From Paraburkholderia aromaticivorans (GTDB lineage Bacteria; Pseudomonadota; Gammaproteobacteria; Burkholderiales; Burkholderiaceae): DNA of 64,000 nt. This document shows, one piece after another, positions 43,441 to 53,504 of the stretch; the first letter of the stretch is position 1; every line of letters starts with the position of its first letter. A program made the position numbers and the translations under genes. The stretch lies in NCBI RefSeq assembly GCF_012689525.1, contig NZ_CP051514.1, positions 186,001 through 250,000 of the forward strand, read 5' to 3'. The notes under the pieces were generated by a model. That model made no database searches. It was not told where the DNA came from and saw only the letters and a program-made list of their open reading frames with translations.

Positions 43441-43611
43441 GCAGCCGATCGCCAGCAGGCAGTGACCGCCCCAAATCGGACTTTCAATGATGCGCATAGA
43501 TTGCTGACAATCGACCAGCTCGCGCGGCAACAATGGGGCGACCTGCACACGGATGAGTTCGTTCGGCTTTTCCAATGCGCAGGAAGCAACGCCCGAGTTT
43601 GAAGCCGGCAA
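43441..43611 (-). pseudogene. Possible gene remnant cut by the outer RIT
   Basis: A minus-strand frame from 43611 reads ALEKPNELIRVQVAPLLPRE, then LVDCQQSMRIIESPIWGGHC, and runs into the RIT palindrome at 43438. The composition is protein-like, but the family is not recognised and no continuation is seen left of 33616. Confidence 0.3.
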
Positions 43612-44188
43612 AGTACCGGCTGCGGCTGCCTAACACCTTCCGTACCGGAATGAACACTTATCTTTTTGTGTCGACTTGCGTGGTTAGTCTTTCCGGTAGC
43701 GGTTCCGTCGCAGTAAGGTCAGCAGATCAAGCAATGGCGATATGCGGAGGATTGCTTACGGAACGAGAGAGTAGAACTGCCGTGCGAGAGATGGAGTCTC
43801 TGCCGGACATTACATCTGCCATTTTTTGATCATGTGCATTAATTCGATGTCGCTCAGAATGACGCGCGCGCAGTGGAAATCCTTGAACCCCAGCATCGGC
43901 TGGGTGATTCGTTTGTTGGCCCAATTGTCCTGTTCGACCACGTTGTTCAGGTACTTGACCTGACGGATGTGGATGGCATTTCGCGCTCAGCATTTATAGC
44001 GTGCAACGCGGCCAGATTGACGCCGCTTTTGCCTATGGTCACCGTCTCGGGCGCGCCATTCTGAGCGATCGACTTTTCAAAGAAGCGACGCACTGCCACC
44101 TTGTCGCGCGCGGCTCTAAATAGGAAATCAATGGTTTTACCCGCCTTGTCCACTGCCCGGTAGAGATACTTCCACAGGCCTTTGACTG

Positions 44189-45291
44189 GGCGGTTTCAAG
44201 GGTGAAGCGCAACAGCGGGATTAATGTTTAGAGCCTTGAGGTTGGCTTGCTGATGCAAGGGTCGCGGCGAAGACCTCGAATGGTGAATGGAAGTCGTGAG
44301 TCGCACGAGGCCGGCTGTTCAGACTGTCGGCGATGGCGTCGAGTTCGTCCTGACTGTAGACAGAAAGGTCGGTGCCTTTGGGCAGATACTGTCGCAGCAG
44401 CCCGTTGGTGTTTTCGCAGGTGCCCCTTTGCCATGGACTGTGCGGGTCGCAGAAGTACACCTGCACGCCGGTCGCGGCGGTGAGCTCTTTATGGCGCGAC
44501 ATTTCTTTGCCCTGGTCGTAGGTGAAGCTCTGCCGTAGTGGCGCGACAATCGAATTGAGCTTGACGGAGAAGCCCGCCAGCGCCGACGCTGCGGTGGCAT
44601 CTTCCATCTTTGCGAGCAGCACCAGGCGGCTGGTCCGTTCGACCAGAACGCCTACCGAGGACTGGTTGCCAGCCCCCTTGATGAAGTCGCCTTCCCAGTG
44701 TCCAGGCAGCAGCCGGTCCTCGATTTCGGGCGGCCGCACATGAATACTGACCATGTCCGGAATCTGTCCGCGTCGGTCTGTGCCCCGTGTGCGCGGCATA
44801 CGCGTGCTGTGACCATGGCGCAGACAGGCAATGAGCTGTCTGCGCAGTTCGCCGCGCGGCTGGGCGTAGATGGCCGTGTAGATGGTTTCGTGCGAAACCT
44901 GCTGGGTCGGGTCAGTCGGATACATACGCTTGAGTGTGCCCGATATCTGCTGGGGTGACCATTTCCACTCGAGCAGGGTAAGAACAATGCGCCAGCAAAC
45001 GCTTTGCAGGCAAAGCTTTGTGGGGCGGCGGCCCGCGCTGCGGCGTGCGGCGCGGAGCGCTTCAGCCGGCACCGATGCGTAACCCGCAGGAGAGCTGTTT
45101 CGCGTCAGTTCACGGCTAACGGTGGCCGGCGAGCGCCCGAGTATCCGGGCCATGGCCCGGATACTCGAACCCTGTAGATGCAGGCTTGCAATGATGAGGC
45201 GCTCTTCAGGTTGAAGTTGCTGGTACTGAGTTCTTTCGTGCATCGCAACACCTTATACGAAACGGTGTTGCACTTCAGATTTGAGGCCGCC
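44189..45291 (-). mobile_element. Intact IS30-family insertion sequence
   Basis: Matching ends GGCGGTTTCAAGGGTGAAG (44189 inward) and GGCGGCCTCAAATCTGAAG (45291 inward, reverse complement). They are flanked by CTG on both sides (44186-44188 and 45292-45294), the short duplication typical of IS30. Length is 1103 bp. Confidence 0.92.
44221..45243 (-). CDS. IS30-family transposase
   Basis: A 340-residue DDE transposase. The N-terminal HTH is LQPEERLIIASLHLQGSSIR, then AMARILGRSPATVSRELTRN (about 10-50). Catalytic residues lie in LPGHWEGDFIKGAGNQSSVG (first Asp), SFTYDQGKEMSRHKEL (second Asp) and CDPHSPWQRGTCENTNGLLR (Glu). The HSPWQRGxxENxNGLLRxYxPKGTD signature is diagnostic. Complete and unbroken. 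Confidence 0.95.
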   Translation of the reverse strand: MHERTQYQQLQPEERLIIASLHLQGSSIRAMARILGRSPATVSRELTRNSSPAGYASVPAEALRAARRSAGRRPTKLCLQSVCWRIVLTLLEWKWSPQQISGTLKRMYPTDPTQQVSHETIYTAIYAQPRGELRRQLIACLRHGHSTRMPRTRGTDRRGQIPDMVSIHVRPPEIEDRLLPGHWEGDFIKGAGNQSSVGVLVERTSRLVLLAKMEDATAASALAGFSVKLNSIVAPLRQSFTYDQGKEMSRHKELTAATGVQVYFCDPHSPWQRGTCENTNGLLRQYLPKGTDLSVYSQDELDAIADSLNSRPRATHDFHSPFEVFAATLASASQPQGSKH

Positions 45292-45643
45292 CTGTGATAT
45301 ACGTTTCGTCCATCTGCCAACTCTTGCTGACGGGCCGCTGGTGACGGCGAAACGCCTTCTCGAACAGCGGTACCAGTTTAATCACCCAGCGATGCACTGT
45401 CGAATGATCGACCGCGATACCGCGCTCGGCCATCATCTCTTCAAGATTACGCAAACTGAGCGAATAGATGACTTACCACCGCACGCACAGCAACGTCACA
45501 TCGAGCGGACAGTGCAGGCGCTTCAGCACCCGGGCGATGCCCGGAGCAAGCGTCTTTCGCGGTGTCTGCGTTTTCTTCACCGGGCGGCCAAAGCATATTT
45601 GTCAGCCTCGAATACTACCGCTTCGCCTTAGCGCGACAGCCCC

Positions 45644-46107
45644 CCAACGTCAGTCGCGTATTGAGCCAGCGCTTTTTCTCCTCGGACCTCGGCACGAATT
45701 CGGGCACTGGAATAGGGCGACGGGCTTCGTCGACCGCTACGAACACCATGAGACACTCAGTCGTAAGGCCACGTTTCTGAGACCAGTGGTCGGCCGTCTC
45801 TACCGTCACGTGAATATGAATACGGTACGCCCCGTTGTCATGGTTCGCGCGCGCGGTTCGACGAGGTCGCGGACGCGGACTGGACGGCGAAACTGTATGT
45901 TGCCGACGCTGACTGTCACGCAACGGCTTCCAGATCGGGTGGCCCCACAACGTAGCCGGTTTCGTCGATCCGCTGCATCAGCGAGCCGCCGTGAACTTTG
46001 CCACCCAAGTTGACTGAGGCCGGCTCCGCGAGGAACCGGAACACCGTTTCCTCGCAGTTATCCTGATCGTGTCGGGAATGGGCTGACGGAAATTTCCTGT
46101 AGTTCAT
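45644..46107 (-). pseudogene. Acyl-CoA thioesterase (hotdog fold), decayed and truncated
   Basis: Pieces in order on the minus strand: ETVFRFLAEPASVNLGGKVH then GGSLMQRIDETGY (hotdog helix); after a shift CVTVSVGNIQFRRPVRVRDL; after another shift HIHVTVETADHWSQKRGLTT, ECLMVFVAVDEARRPIPVPE and FVPRSEEKKR. These are the consecutive parts of YciA/BACH-type acyl-CoA thioesterases. At least two frameshifts occur, and the C-terminus is cut exactly at the IS6 end (45643). Confidence 0.8.
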
Positions 46108-48070
46108 CGCACGTATAGTTCCTGGTTCTCCCGCGCGCCGGATCTGGCCCGGATGCTGGGCTGGTTTGTGGCGCCGGAAGATGACGGGCTTCAGACCTGC
46201 GCCTGAAGTCGATTTCAATAACTCTCGATGAGTCGGATGAAGCGGCTAACGAACCGGCGATGGCACGCCGACAACCAGCGCGTCCGTTATCGCCAGGAGC
46301 GAGCTTCTTCATCCACGACGGAGAACCCGATGACGTCCGTGTCGTTGCAGGCGGCGCTTCGGATCTGATACTGCGCATGTAAAGCATCAGCAGGCATCGA
46401 AATATCGACTCGCTCAAGACTGCACACACCGGTTCCCGAATTTCGCTACAGAAGCCGAACGTCCTTCGGGAATTGCCGGTCTGGTTGCCTGATAAGCCAG
46501 GCGAACAGAAAAGCGAGACGAGCGTTCCTCGCCTCCAGTACGCAGGCCGCTTAGCCGATCCGAATTTCATGTAAGCGAGGCTCCTGAATTGCAGCTGATT
46601 AGCGACAGTCCCTCGAATTGCGTGTCCGCTGCCCGAACAGGTTGCCCTGTCGCTGCATCCCTGGCGCCGCGAGCCTGTGCGATCGATGCCGTGCGAAGCG
46701 GTCCTGACTTGTCTTTCGGCGGGACTGTCTTACCAAGACGAGAGAAGCGCGGTGTTGTAGAGGGCAGAGTGCTTTCATTCGTTCATCAATTGGTAACGGG
46801 TACACACGGAATTTGATCGAATGACCATCCGCATCCCGCAAACCATTTTGCGATAGCTGCGGTAATTCTACTCAGTCGGATGGCAGGCAATGGGCGCCTC
46901 TGCCACAAAATACTCTTCCTGGATGCGTAATATTTCGCGAGGCGTCTGGGTGTCATCCGTAAAAGAAAAGGGTAGTCGGAGAGCTGACAGTGACGGTGAG
47001 GATTTCTACATTAATCGGTAGGACCGCAATTCAGGCATCCAGCTCAGGGAGGCCCGTGCCTTCGCCGCGCCCTGTGCCTGTCCATTGCCGTTTCTATTAG
47101 CGCTTTCTTCCGGCTTCATTCGTTCTCGGGTCGTTCGTCTTCTGGTCTTCCATGAAATTCGTTTTGCGAATTACTGGACAGGATGGGCGGATTCAACTGG
47201 TGGGTGCGCCGACCTGAACCCGCGCGCCGATGTCGATCGCCGGAGTGTGCGGACGGACGACCATAATCTGCGCCGGGCAGCCGGCGCGCGGGGACTTCGT
47301 TGCCTTCATGTCAATCCTCAGCAGGAGAATGGTCGGGGGGCGGAAACAGCGCAGCGGATGGCTCCCTGGACCGGGTCTCCTGTCGGCGTCGCCGATGCCG
47401 GGTGCGCTCGGCCCCTGAACCATGTTTTATAAGGGGATGACTCTTCCACGAAAGCGACGACCCCCTGATGCCCATCAGTGCAGCGAAGCTGTGAGTCTTC
47501 GCTCCATGGGGCAGGAGCGTTCCGCTGGGAGGTTTGAGGAAATCGCGCGCCATCTTGCTTCGGGCAGCTACCGCCGGACCGGGCGAATCCAGCTGTGATC
47601 TCCGTCAACGGCTGCTGATGTCGCCACACGCTCCAGCTTGCGAGCCTCAGCACCACGCTCAGTTTGCCCCGTCTCTTGCCTGTCTCCAATGATATGGAGG
47701 GCGACGCGCGGCGTCTGATAGACGGACGGGGTGGTCACTGAAGCTTCACAGTCCCGTCACGGCATTGGCGATTGATCCATGTATGCCTCCAATCGTGAGT
47801 TTTTGGAATGTCGGTTTCCACTTTTCCGGCTGGCCCCAGATTGACGGTGGTCAACCGACGCGTCCTTCGTCTGGCTGGCGAAAACATTGAATACCGGTTT
47901 GCGAGCGCGGATATGGCGGGCGCGGCGATCTGTCACATGCGGGTTTTTGTAAAAGTGTATGTCCGGATTTCCGGGTGAAATTGCAAACGAAAAGATCTAA
48001 TCTTCGGGGCGCCAGGTCGGCGAAAGCGCGCAGCGGTCGCGCCATCGAGACTCACAAAGCGGGAGAAAAA
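46108..48070. other. Nearly 2 kb without a convincing gene
   Basis: Several frames of 75-170 codons are open on both strands, but none has a recognisable motif, a good ribosome site or sustained protein-like composition. It may be degraded coding sequence next to the decayed thioesterase. The last 100 bp should contain the promoter of the cyo operon. Confidence 0.4.
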
Positions 48071-49147
48071 ATGATCGAGAAAGTTTGGCGCCGATTGAGC
48101 AAGCGGTTGGCAATGATGGCAGCCACGCTGCAGTCCGGATGCAATCCGGCGGTGCAAAAAGTCAAAGGCAACACAGTCTTTGCGGAAAAGTCGTTGATCG
48201 CAGACCTCGAGCAGCAAGTGCAAGGCGCGGGGCAGGTTGTCGCGCAATCGCTGACTTCAGTGGGACGCGGTCTGTGCTGCGGCACGCTGCTCATGCTGGG
48301 CGGATGCCATATGGACCTGCTCGCGCCGAAAGGTGCCATTGGCGCGCAGGAAAAGACCCTGATTATTGTGGCTCTGGTCCTGATGTTGCTGGTTGTTATC
48401 CCCGTCATTGCGCTGACGCTGTATTTCGCGTGGCGCTATCGCGAGTCGAACACCAGTGCCACCTACGCCCCCAAGTGGGCGCACTCGACGAAGATCGAGG
48501 TGATCGTATGGACCATTCCATGCGTGATCGTGGCCATTCTCGCTGTGCTCATCTGGCGCACGACCCATTCGCTCGACCCGTACAGGCCGCTGGAGTCGGA
48601 CGTCAAGCCCGTGCGGGTGGAGGTGGTGGCATTGAACTGGAAGTGGCTGTTTATTTACCCGGATTACGGCGTCGCTTCGGTCAACCGGCTAGCGATTCCA
48701 GTTGACACGCCCATCGACTTCAAACTCACATCCGAGTCGATGATGAATTCCTTTTTCGTGCCTCAACTAGGCAGTCAGGTGTACACGATGGCGGGCATGC
48801 AAACGCAGCTGCACCTGATCGCGAACAGTCCGGGGATCTACGCCGGATTGTCCGCAGCCTACAGCGGGCCGGGGTTCTCAGACATGCATTTCGAAACCGT
48901 TGCCACCGATCGTCGGGCGTTCGACGACTGGATCAGTCAGGCGCGGCAATCGCCGCTGACGCTGGATACAACGACGTACCACGCACTGGAGAAGCCAACC
49001 GAAAAGAACCCGGTGACGGTCTATACAGGCGTGGTTCCGGGTCTGTTCGAGGGCATAGTGAACCAGTACATGGGTCATCCGGCGGGCGATCGCGAGCCGA
49101 TGGCGCATATGACCATGCAACAAGCACACGAAAAGACTGTGGAGTAG
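48071..49147 (+). CDS. cyoA: Cytochrome bo3 ubiquinol oxidase subunit II
   Basis: Subunit II of the quinol oxidase. It has a lipobox (LLMLGGCHMDLL), two membrane helices (TLIIVALVLMLLVVIPVIAL and IEVIVWTIPCVIVAILAVLI) and a periplasmic cupredoxin-like domain (VVALNWKWLFIYPDYGVASV). It lacks Cu-A ligands, as expected for a quinol rather than cytochrome c oxidase. The ATG at 48071 has GGGAGA upstream and gives 358 residues, longer than the usual ~315, with about 65 extra residues before the lipoprotein signal. A GTG at 48260 would give a normal signal peptide but has no ribosome site. First gene of cyoABCDE. Confidence 0.93.
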   Translation: MIEKVWRRLSKRLAMMAATLQSGCNPAVQKVKGNTVFAEKSLIADLEQQVQGAGQVVAQSLTSVGRGLCCGTLLMLGGCHMDLLAPKGAIGAQEKTLIIVALVLMLLVVIPVIALTLYFAWRYRESNTSATYAPKWAHSTKIEVIVWTIPCVIVAILAVLIWRTTHSLDPYRPLESDVKPVRVEVVALNWKWLFIYPDYGVASVNRLAIPVDTPIDFKLTSESMMNSFFVPQLGSQVYTMAGMQTQLHLIANSPGIYAGLSAAYSGPGFSDMHFETVATDRRAFDDWISQARQSPLTLDTTTYHALEKPTEKNPVTVYTGVVPGLFEGIVNQYMGHPAGDREPMAHMTMQQAHEKTVE

Positions 49148-49153
49148 CCATCT

Positions 49154-51130
49154 ATGTTCGGAAAACTATCTCTTGATGCCATTCCGTACCATGAGCCAAT
49201 CATCATGGGAACGCTGGCAGTTGTGGCGATCCTCGGCGCCGCTTTGCTCGGCGCCATCACCTACTATGGAAAGTGGAAGTATCTTTGGACTGAATGGTTC
49301 ACGTCAGTCGACCATAAGCGTATCGGCGTGATGTACATCATCCTCGCGCTGGTGATGCTTCTGCGCGGCTTTGCCGACGCGATCATGATGCGCGCCCAGC
49401 AGGCTATTGCTTACGGCGGTTCTGCCGGCTATCTGCCTCCTCACCATTACGACCAGATCTTTACGGCGCACGGCGTGATCATGATTTTCTTCATGGCCAC
49501 ACCTTTCCTGTTTGGCCTGATGAACGTCATCGTGCCTTTGCAGATCGGCGCTCGCGATGTGGCATACCCGTTCCTCAATTCGCTGAGTTTCTGGCTTGCG
49601 GCCGTCGGCGCAGTGCTTGTCATGATGTCAATGTTCGTCGGCGATTTTGCCGCGACGGGCTGGGTCGCATATCCGCCGCTCTCCGAGCTTGGCTACAGTC
49701 CAACGGTCGGCGTCGACTACTACATATGGGCGTTGCAGATATCGGGGGTGGGAACGACCCTGACCGGTATCAACTTTATCGTCACGATCCTGCGCATGCG
49801 CGCGCCCGGCATGAACCTTATGAAAATGCCTGTGTTCACCTGGACGGCGCTCGTGACGAACGTTTTGGTGGTTGCGGTATTTCCGGTATTAACCGCGACG
49901 TTGGCACTGCTGGCGGCGGACCGTTATCTCGGCATGCACTTCTTCACGAACGAGCTGGGCGGCAATCCGATGATGTACATCAACCTCATCTGGGTCTGGG
50001 GCCACCCCGAGGTCTACATCCTGATCCTGCCATGCTTCGGGATGTTCTCGGAAATCATTGCGACGTTCTCGCGCAAGCCTTTGTTCGGCTACACGTCAAT
50101 GGTGTACGCGACGACGTCGATCGGCATCCTGTCGTTCTTCGTATGGCTGCATCATTTCTTTACGATGGGCTCCGGCGCTAACGTCAACGCGTTCTTCGGG
50201 ATCATGACGTCGATCATTTCGATTCCGACCGGCGTGAAGCTGTTTAACTGGCTGTTCACCATGTACCGCGGCAGGGTTCGCTATCACTCGGCAACCCTCT
50301 GGACGATCGGCTTCATGATCACATTCGCCATAGGCGGGATGACCGGTGTGCTGCTTGCCGTGCCGGGCGCTGACTTTGTGCTTCACAACAGTCTGTTCCT
50401 GATCGCGCACTTCCATAACGTGATTATTGGCGGCGTGGTGTTCGGATGCATCGCCGGCATGAACTTCTGGTTCCCGAAGGTCTTTGGCTTCACCCTCAAC
50501 GAGTTCTGGGGGAAGGTTTCGTTCTGGTGCTGGCTGATTGGCTTCTATCTTGCCTTCATGCCGCTCTATGTGCTCGGCTTCATGGGCATGACGCGTCGCA
50601 TGAATCATTACGATAACCCCGCATGGCATCCGTACCTGGTGGTGGCATTCATCGGCGCGTGCGTGATTGCAGCCGGCATCGCGGCGCTGGGCATTCAACT
50701 GTTCGTCAGCGTCCGGGATCGAGAGAAGAATCGCGACCTGACGGGCGATCCGTGGGATGGGCGCAGCCTGGAGTGGGCCACTGCGTCGCCGCCGCCGTTC
50801 TATAACTTTGCCGTTGTTCCGCACATCAGCTCCCTTGAGCAGCATTGGGAGGACAAGGAAACCGGTCGTGCGAACAGCCGGCCTGAGCACTACGAGGACA
50901 TCCACATGCCGAGAAATACGGGCGCGGGCGTGATCATTTCAGCATTTGGTCTCCTGCTGTGCTTTGGTCTCGTATGGCATATGTGGCTTCTGTCGATCGT
51001 TGGTCTGGTGGGTATCGTGGGTACCTTCCTTGTCCGTGCCTACGATCAGGATGTGGATTATTACGTTCCAGCGGCAGAAGTAGCCCGGATCGAATGCGCG
51101 CATCAGACGCAACTGGAAGAGGTGGCTTGA
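49154..51130 (+). CDS. cyoB: Cytochrome bo3 ubiquinol oxidase subunit I
   Basis: The catalytic heme-copper subunit, 658 residues and about 15 membrane helices. It oxidises ubiquinol, reduces oxygen and pumps protons. Marks: [20 protein letters not shown] (quinol site Arg/Asp), [20 protein letters not shown] (low-spin heme His), [20 protein letters not shown] (Cu-B His and the cross-linked Tyr), [13 protein letters not shown] (two Cu-B His) and [13 protein letters not shown] (heme ligands). The start is 6 bp after the cyoA stop. Length matches E. coli CyoB (663). Confidence 0.97.
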   Translation: MFGKLSLDAIPYHEPIIMGTLAVVAILGAALLGAITYYGKWKYLWTEWFTSVDHKRIGVMYIILALVMLLRGFADAIMMRAQQAIAYGGSAGYLPPHHYDQIFTAHGVIMIFFMATPFLFGLMNVIVPLQIGARDVAYPFLNSLSFWLAAVGAVLVMMSMFVGDFAATGWVAYPPLSELGYSPTVGVDYYIWALQISGVGTTLTGINFIVTILRMRAPGMNLMKMPVFTWTALVTNVLVVAVFPVLTATLALLAADRYLGMHFFTNELGGNPMMYINLIWVWGHPEVYILILPCFGMFSEIIATFSRKPLFGYTSMVYATTSIGILSFFVWLHHFFTMGSGANVNAFFGIMTSIISIPTGVKLFNWLFTMYRGRVRYHSATLWTIGFMITFAIGGMTGVLLAVPGADFVLHNSLFLIAHFHNVIIGGVVFGCIAGMNFWFPKVFGFTLNEFWGKVSFWCWLIGFYLAFMPLYVLGFMGMTRRMNHYDNPAWHPYLVVAFIGACVIAAGIAALGIQLFVSVRDREKNRDLTGDPWDGRSLEWATASPPPFYNFAVVPHISSLEQHWEDKETGRANSRPEHYEDIHMPRNTGAGVIISAFGLLLCFGLVWHMWLLSIVGLVGIVGTFLVRAYDQDVDYYVPAAEVARIECAHQTQLEEVA

Positions 51131-51133
51131 CAA

Positions 51134-51736
51134 ATGAGTAAAGCAGACACGATGAATGCTCACAGCCATCATGAGCACGACGATGGATCGAGAACCACGC
51201 TGGGGTTCTGGATCTACCTGATGAGCGACTGCCTGATATTTTCGGTGCTTTTCGCCACGTTTGGCGTGCTCGCGGCCAACACGGCGGGCGGTCCGAGCGG
51301 CAAGGAACTGTTTCATCTCCCATTCGTTCTCACCGAGACCGTGCTGCTGCTAGTCAGCAGTATGACCTTTGGCGGCGCCATGCTGAGTGCACGTAACGAC
51401 GAACGGGGCATTACGCTGGGATGGATGTGGATCACCTTGCTGCTGGGCGCAGCCTTTGTGGGCATGGAGGTTTTCGAGTTCGCCAACCTTGTGCACGAGG
51501 GTGCGGGCCCGGGCGTTAGCGCCTTTCTGTCGGCCTACTTCACGCTGGTAGGGACCCATGGGCTGCATGTGAGCTGCGGGCTGCTGTGGATGCTGGTCAT
51601 GATGCATCAGATCCATCGCTATGGTTTGAACAGCGTGACGAAGCGGCGGCTGGCCTGTCTGAGCATGTTCTGGCATTTTCTGGATCTGATCTGGATCTGC
51701 GTCTTTACCTTTGTCTATCTGCGCGGGGCTATCTGA
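51134..51736 (+). CDS. cyoC: Cytochrome bo3 ubiquinol oxidase subunit III
   Basis: A 200-residue, five-helix subunit III. GFWIYLMSDCLIFSVLFATF, then VLLLVSSMTFGGAMLSARND and SAYFTLVGTHGLHVSCGLLW (the TLxGTHGLHV signature), and the C-terminal WHFLDLIWICVFTFVYLRGA. It starts 3 bp after cyoB and overlaps cyoD by one base (TGATG). Length is normal. It stabilises the oxidase. Confidence 0.96.
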   Translation: MSKADTMNAHSHHEHDDGSRTTLGFWIYLMSDCLIFSVLFATFGVLAANTAGGPSGKELFHLPFVLTETVLLLVSSMTFGGAMLSARNDERGITLGWMWITLLLGAAFVGMEVFEFANLVHEGAGPGVSAFLSAYFTLVGTHGLHVSCGLLWMLVMMHQIHRYGLNSVTKRRLACLSMFWHFLDLIWICVFTFVYLRGAI

Positions 51737-52113
51737 TGAATGATCGTCTTCCATCCTTGCACGAGGCCGCTCATGCACCGTCTCATGGCAGCATGAAAAG
51801 CTATGCCGTCGGTTTCGTCCTTTCGCTGGTGCTGACCCTGGCGTCGTTCGCGGTCGTCATGTCAGGCGGCGTGTCGCGCGGCGTCGCGGTGGCCTCCATC
51901 GTGGCGCTTTGTGTGGCCCAGCTTGTAGTGCAACTGGTATTTTTCCTGCACATGGGTACATCGCGTGACCAGCGTGAAAATGTGGCAGTCTTCGGGTTCT
52001 CCGCGCTCATCATTCTCATCATCGTCTCCGGTTCGTTGTGGGTCATGCACAACGCGAACGTGAACATGATGCCCGCGCATATGTCTGTCGAACGCGCAAT
52101 GTCACGGGACTAA
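51736..52113 (+). CDS. cyoD: Cytochrome bo3 ubiquinol oxidase subunit IV
   Basis: A 125-residue, three-helix subunit IV: SMKSYAVGFVLSLVLTLASF, VASIVALCVAQLVVQLVFFL with the conserved HMG following, and VFGFSALIILIIVSGSLWVM. The ATG at 51736 overlaps the cyoC stop by one base. It supports assembly of the Cu-B centre. Length is slightly longer than E. coli CyoD (109) owing to the N-terminus. Confidence 0.95.
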   Translation: MNDRLPSLHEAAHAPSHGSMKSYAVGFVLSLVLTLASFAVVMSGGVSRGVAVASIVALCVAQLVVQLVFFLHMGTSRDQRENVAVFGFSALIILIIVSGSLWVMHNANVNMMPAHMSVERAMSRD

Positions 52114-52158
52114 AGCCTCGATGCGGCCTTCTGCCGAGGATTCGATACGAGAACCCAC

Positions 52159-53064
52159 ATGGACAGTGCAACTTTCCAGCGGCATCCCGGCAGCCGGGTC
52201 TCCCAGTACCTCGCGCTGACGAAGCCGCGCGTCACGCAACTCGCCGTGTTCTGCGCCGTCATTGGCATGTTCCTGTCGACGCCCGGCATGGTGCCGTGGA
52301 CCGTCCTGATCGGCGGCACGGTCGGCATCTGGCTGCTGACCGGCGCAGCATTCGCCATCAATTGTCTGGTTGAACAGAAAATCGACGCGAAAATGCGCCG
52401 TACTTCGTGGCGGCCGTCCGCGCGCGGCGAAATCACCCCGGCGCAGATTCTGCTGTTTTCGGCCGTGCTCGGCGGCCTCGGCATGTGGACGCTCTACACA
52501 TTCGCCAACCCGCTGACGATGTGGCTGACGCTCGCCACCTTCATCGGCTACGCCGTTATCTATACGCTTTTGCTCAAGCCGGCCACGCCGCAGAACATCG
52601 TGATCGGCGGCGCCTCGGGCGCGATGCCGCCGGCGCTCGGCTGGGCCGCGGTCACTGGCCACGTGCCGGGCGACGCCTGGATCCTGGTGCTGATCATCTT
52701 CGTGTGGACGCCGCCGCATTTCTGGGCGCTCGCGCTGTATCGCCGCAAAGACTACGAAAACGCGGGCCTGCCGATGCTGCCGAACACGCACGGCGAGAAG
52801 TACACGCGTCTGCATATCCTGCTGTACACGGTCATCCTGTTCGCGGTGACGCTGATGCCGTTCATCTCCGGCATGAGCGGCGTGGTCTATCTCGCGGCCG
52901 CGGTGCTGCTGGGTGCCGCGTTTCTCGCGTATGCGTGGAAGATCTATCGGGACTACTCAGATGATCTGGCGCGCAGAACCTTCCGTTACTCGATCGTGTA
53001 TCTGTCGCTGCTATACGCCGCGCTGCTGGTCGACCACTATGCGCGCCCCCTGATCGGCGTGTAA
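52159..53064 (+). CDS. cyoE: Protoheme IX farnesyltransferase (heme O synthase)
   Basis: A 301-residue UbiA-family prenyltransferase that adds a farnesyl group to heme B to make the heme O used by cytochrome bo3. Motif 1 ([20 protein letters not shown], Asp-rich DxxxxRT) and motif 2 ([20 protein letters not shown]) bind the prenyl diphosphate. About eight membrane helices. It starts 45 bp after cyoD, last gene of the operon. Third positions are more uniformly G/C than in cyoC-D, so it may have a different origin. The name ctaB would apply equally. Confidence 0.95.
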   Translation: MDSATFQRHPGSRVSQYLALTKPRVTQLAVFCAVIGMFLSTPGMVPWTVLIGGTVGIWLLTGAAFAINCLVEQKIDAKMRRTSWRPSARGEITPAQILLFSAVLGGLGMWTLYTFANPLTMWLTLATFIGYAVIYTLLLKPATPQNIVIGGASGAMPPALGWAAVTGHVPGDAWILVLIIFVWTPPHFWALALYRRKDYENAGLPMLPNTHGEKYTRLHILLYTVILFAVTLMPFISGMSGVVYLAAAVLLGAAFLAYAWKIYRDYSDDLARRTFRYSIVYLSLLYAALLVDHYARPLIGV

Positions 53065-53504
53065 TGCCATCTCAGGTTTTATTGTTGCTGGGCAACCGAA
53101 CAAAAACCGTGATATCGCCGCGCGCTGCGGAGGCCCTATGCCATCGGAAGTCTGATGAGCCGGATAAAACATGGATTGCCAGCCGACTACGTTCCCGGCG
53201 GGCGACAAGGCGTCATCCGGCTCATTTGCGCAGCATGGACAATTTTTAGTCTACGTTACGGTGTGTTGCACGATTGGCACCTGTAACCGCAAGGCTGACT
53301 CTAACATGGTGAAAGAAGTAGAATCGCAAGACTTATCTGGCCGACGGGTCGTCCCCTCGGAGAGTGTTTGGGCGGTGCACAACGGTTTCCGAATTGACGC
53401 GCAGATTTCGATGATGGCGCGAAACGAAGCCGATATGAGCCTCGCGCACTGATCAAATCACGCGCCTGGAAATTTGGGCAAACATCACCCGATGCAGAAA
53501 CAGA
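53065..53504. other. Intergenic, no gene seen
   Basis: This 440-bp gap lies after the cyo operon. Short frames only. No clear terminator with a T-run was found. Confidence 0.35.

Larger units (their letters stand above)
43810..45590 (-). pseudogene. IS6-family transposase with a stop codon, a frameshift and an IS30 insertion
   Basis: The N-terminal part (about 45590-45292) has VLKRLHCPLDVTLLCVRW, then a TAA where Tyr is usual, then SLRNLEEMMAERGIAVDHST and SKSWQMDETYI with the first catalytic Asp. IS30 follows. The rest (44185-43810) begins GLWKYLYRAVDKAGKTIDFL and FLFRAARDKVAVRRFFEKSI, shifts frame near 43975, and ends VKYLNNVVEQDNWANKRITQ, PMLGFKDFHCARVILSDIEL to the stop. Three independent lesions show long inactivity. 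Confidence 0.85.
43701..45643 (-). mobile_element. IS6-family element interrupted by an IS30
   Basis: IS6-type ends GGTTCCGTCGCAGTAAGG (43701 inward) and GGGGCTGTCGCGCTAAGG (45643 inward, reverse complement) match at 14 of 18 positions. An IS30 element with a CTG duplication is inserted inside; without it the IS6 would be about 840 bp. No 8-bp duplication flanks it. Its right end cuts a thioesterase gene. Confidence 0.8.

Noticed and set aside
46058..46570. A 170-codon minus-strand frame next to the thioesterase pseudogene
   Set aside because: The composition is not protein-like (Arg/Ser/Pro-rich), and it overlaps the thioesterase N-terminus in a different frame.
47318..47689. A 123-codon minus-strand frame in the gap before cyoA
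   Set aside because: No recognisable domain and no ribosome site; kept only as part of the gene-poor stretch.
50096..50905. A 269-codon frame antisense to cyoB
   Set aside because: A shadow of a highly conserved oxidase gene. Its His/Glu/Arg-rich composition is the usual antisense of membrane-protein codons.
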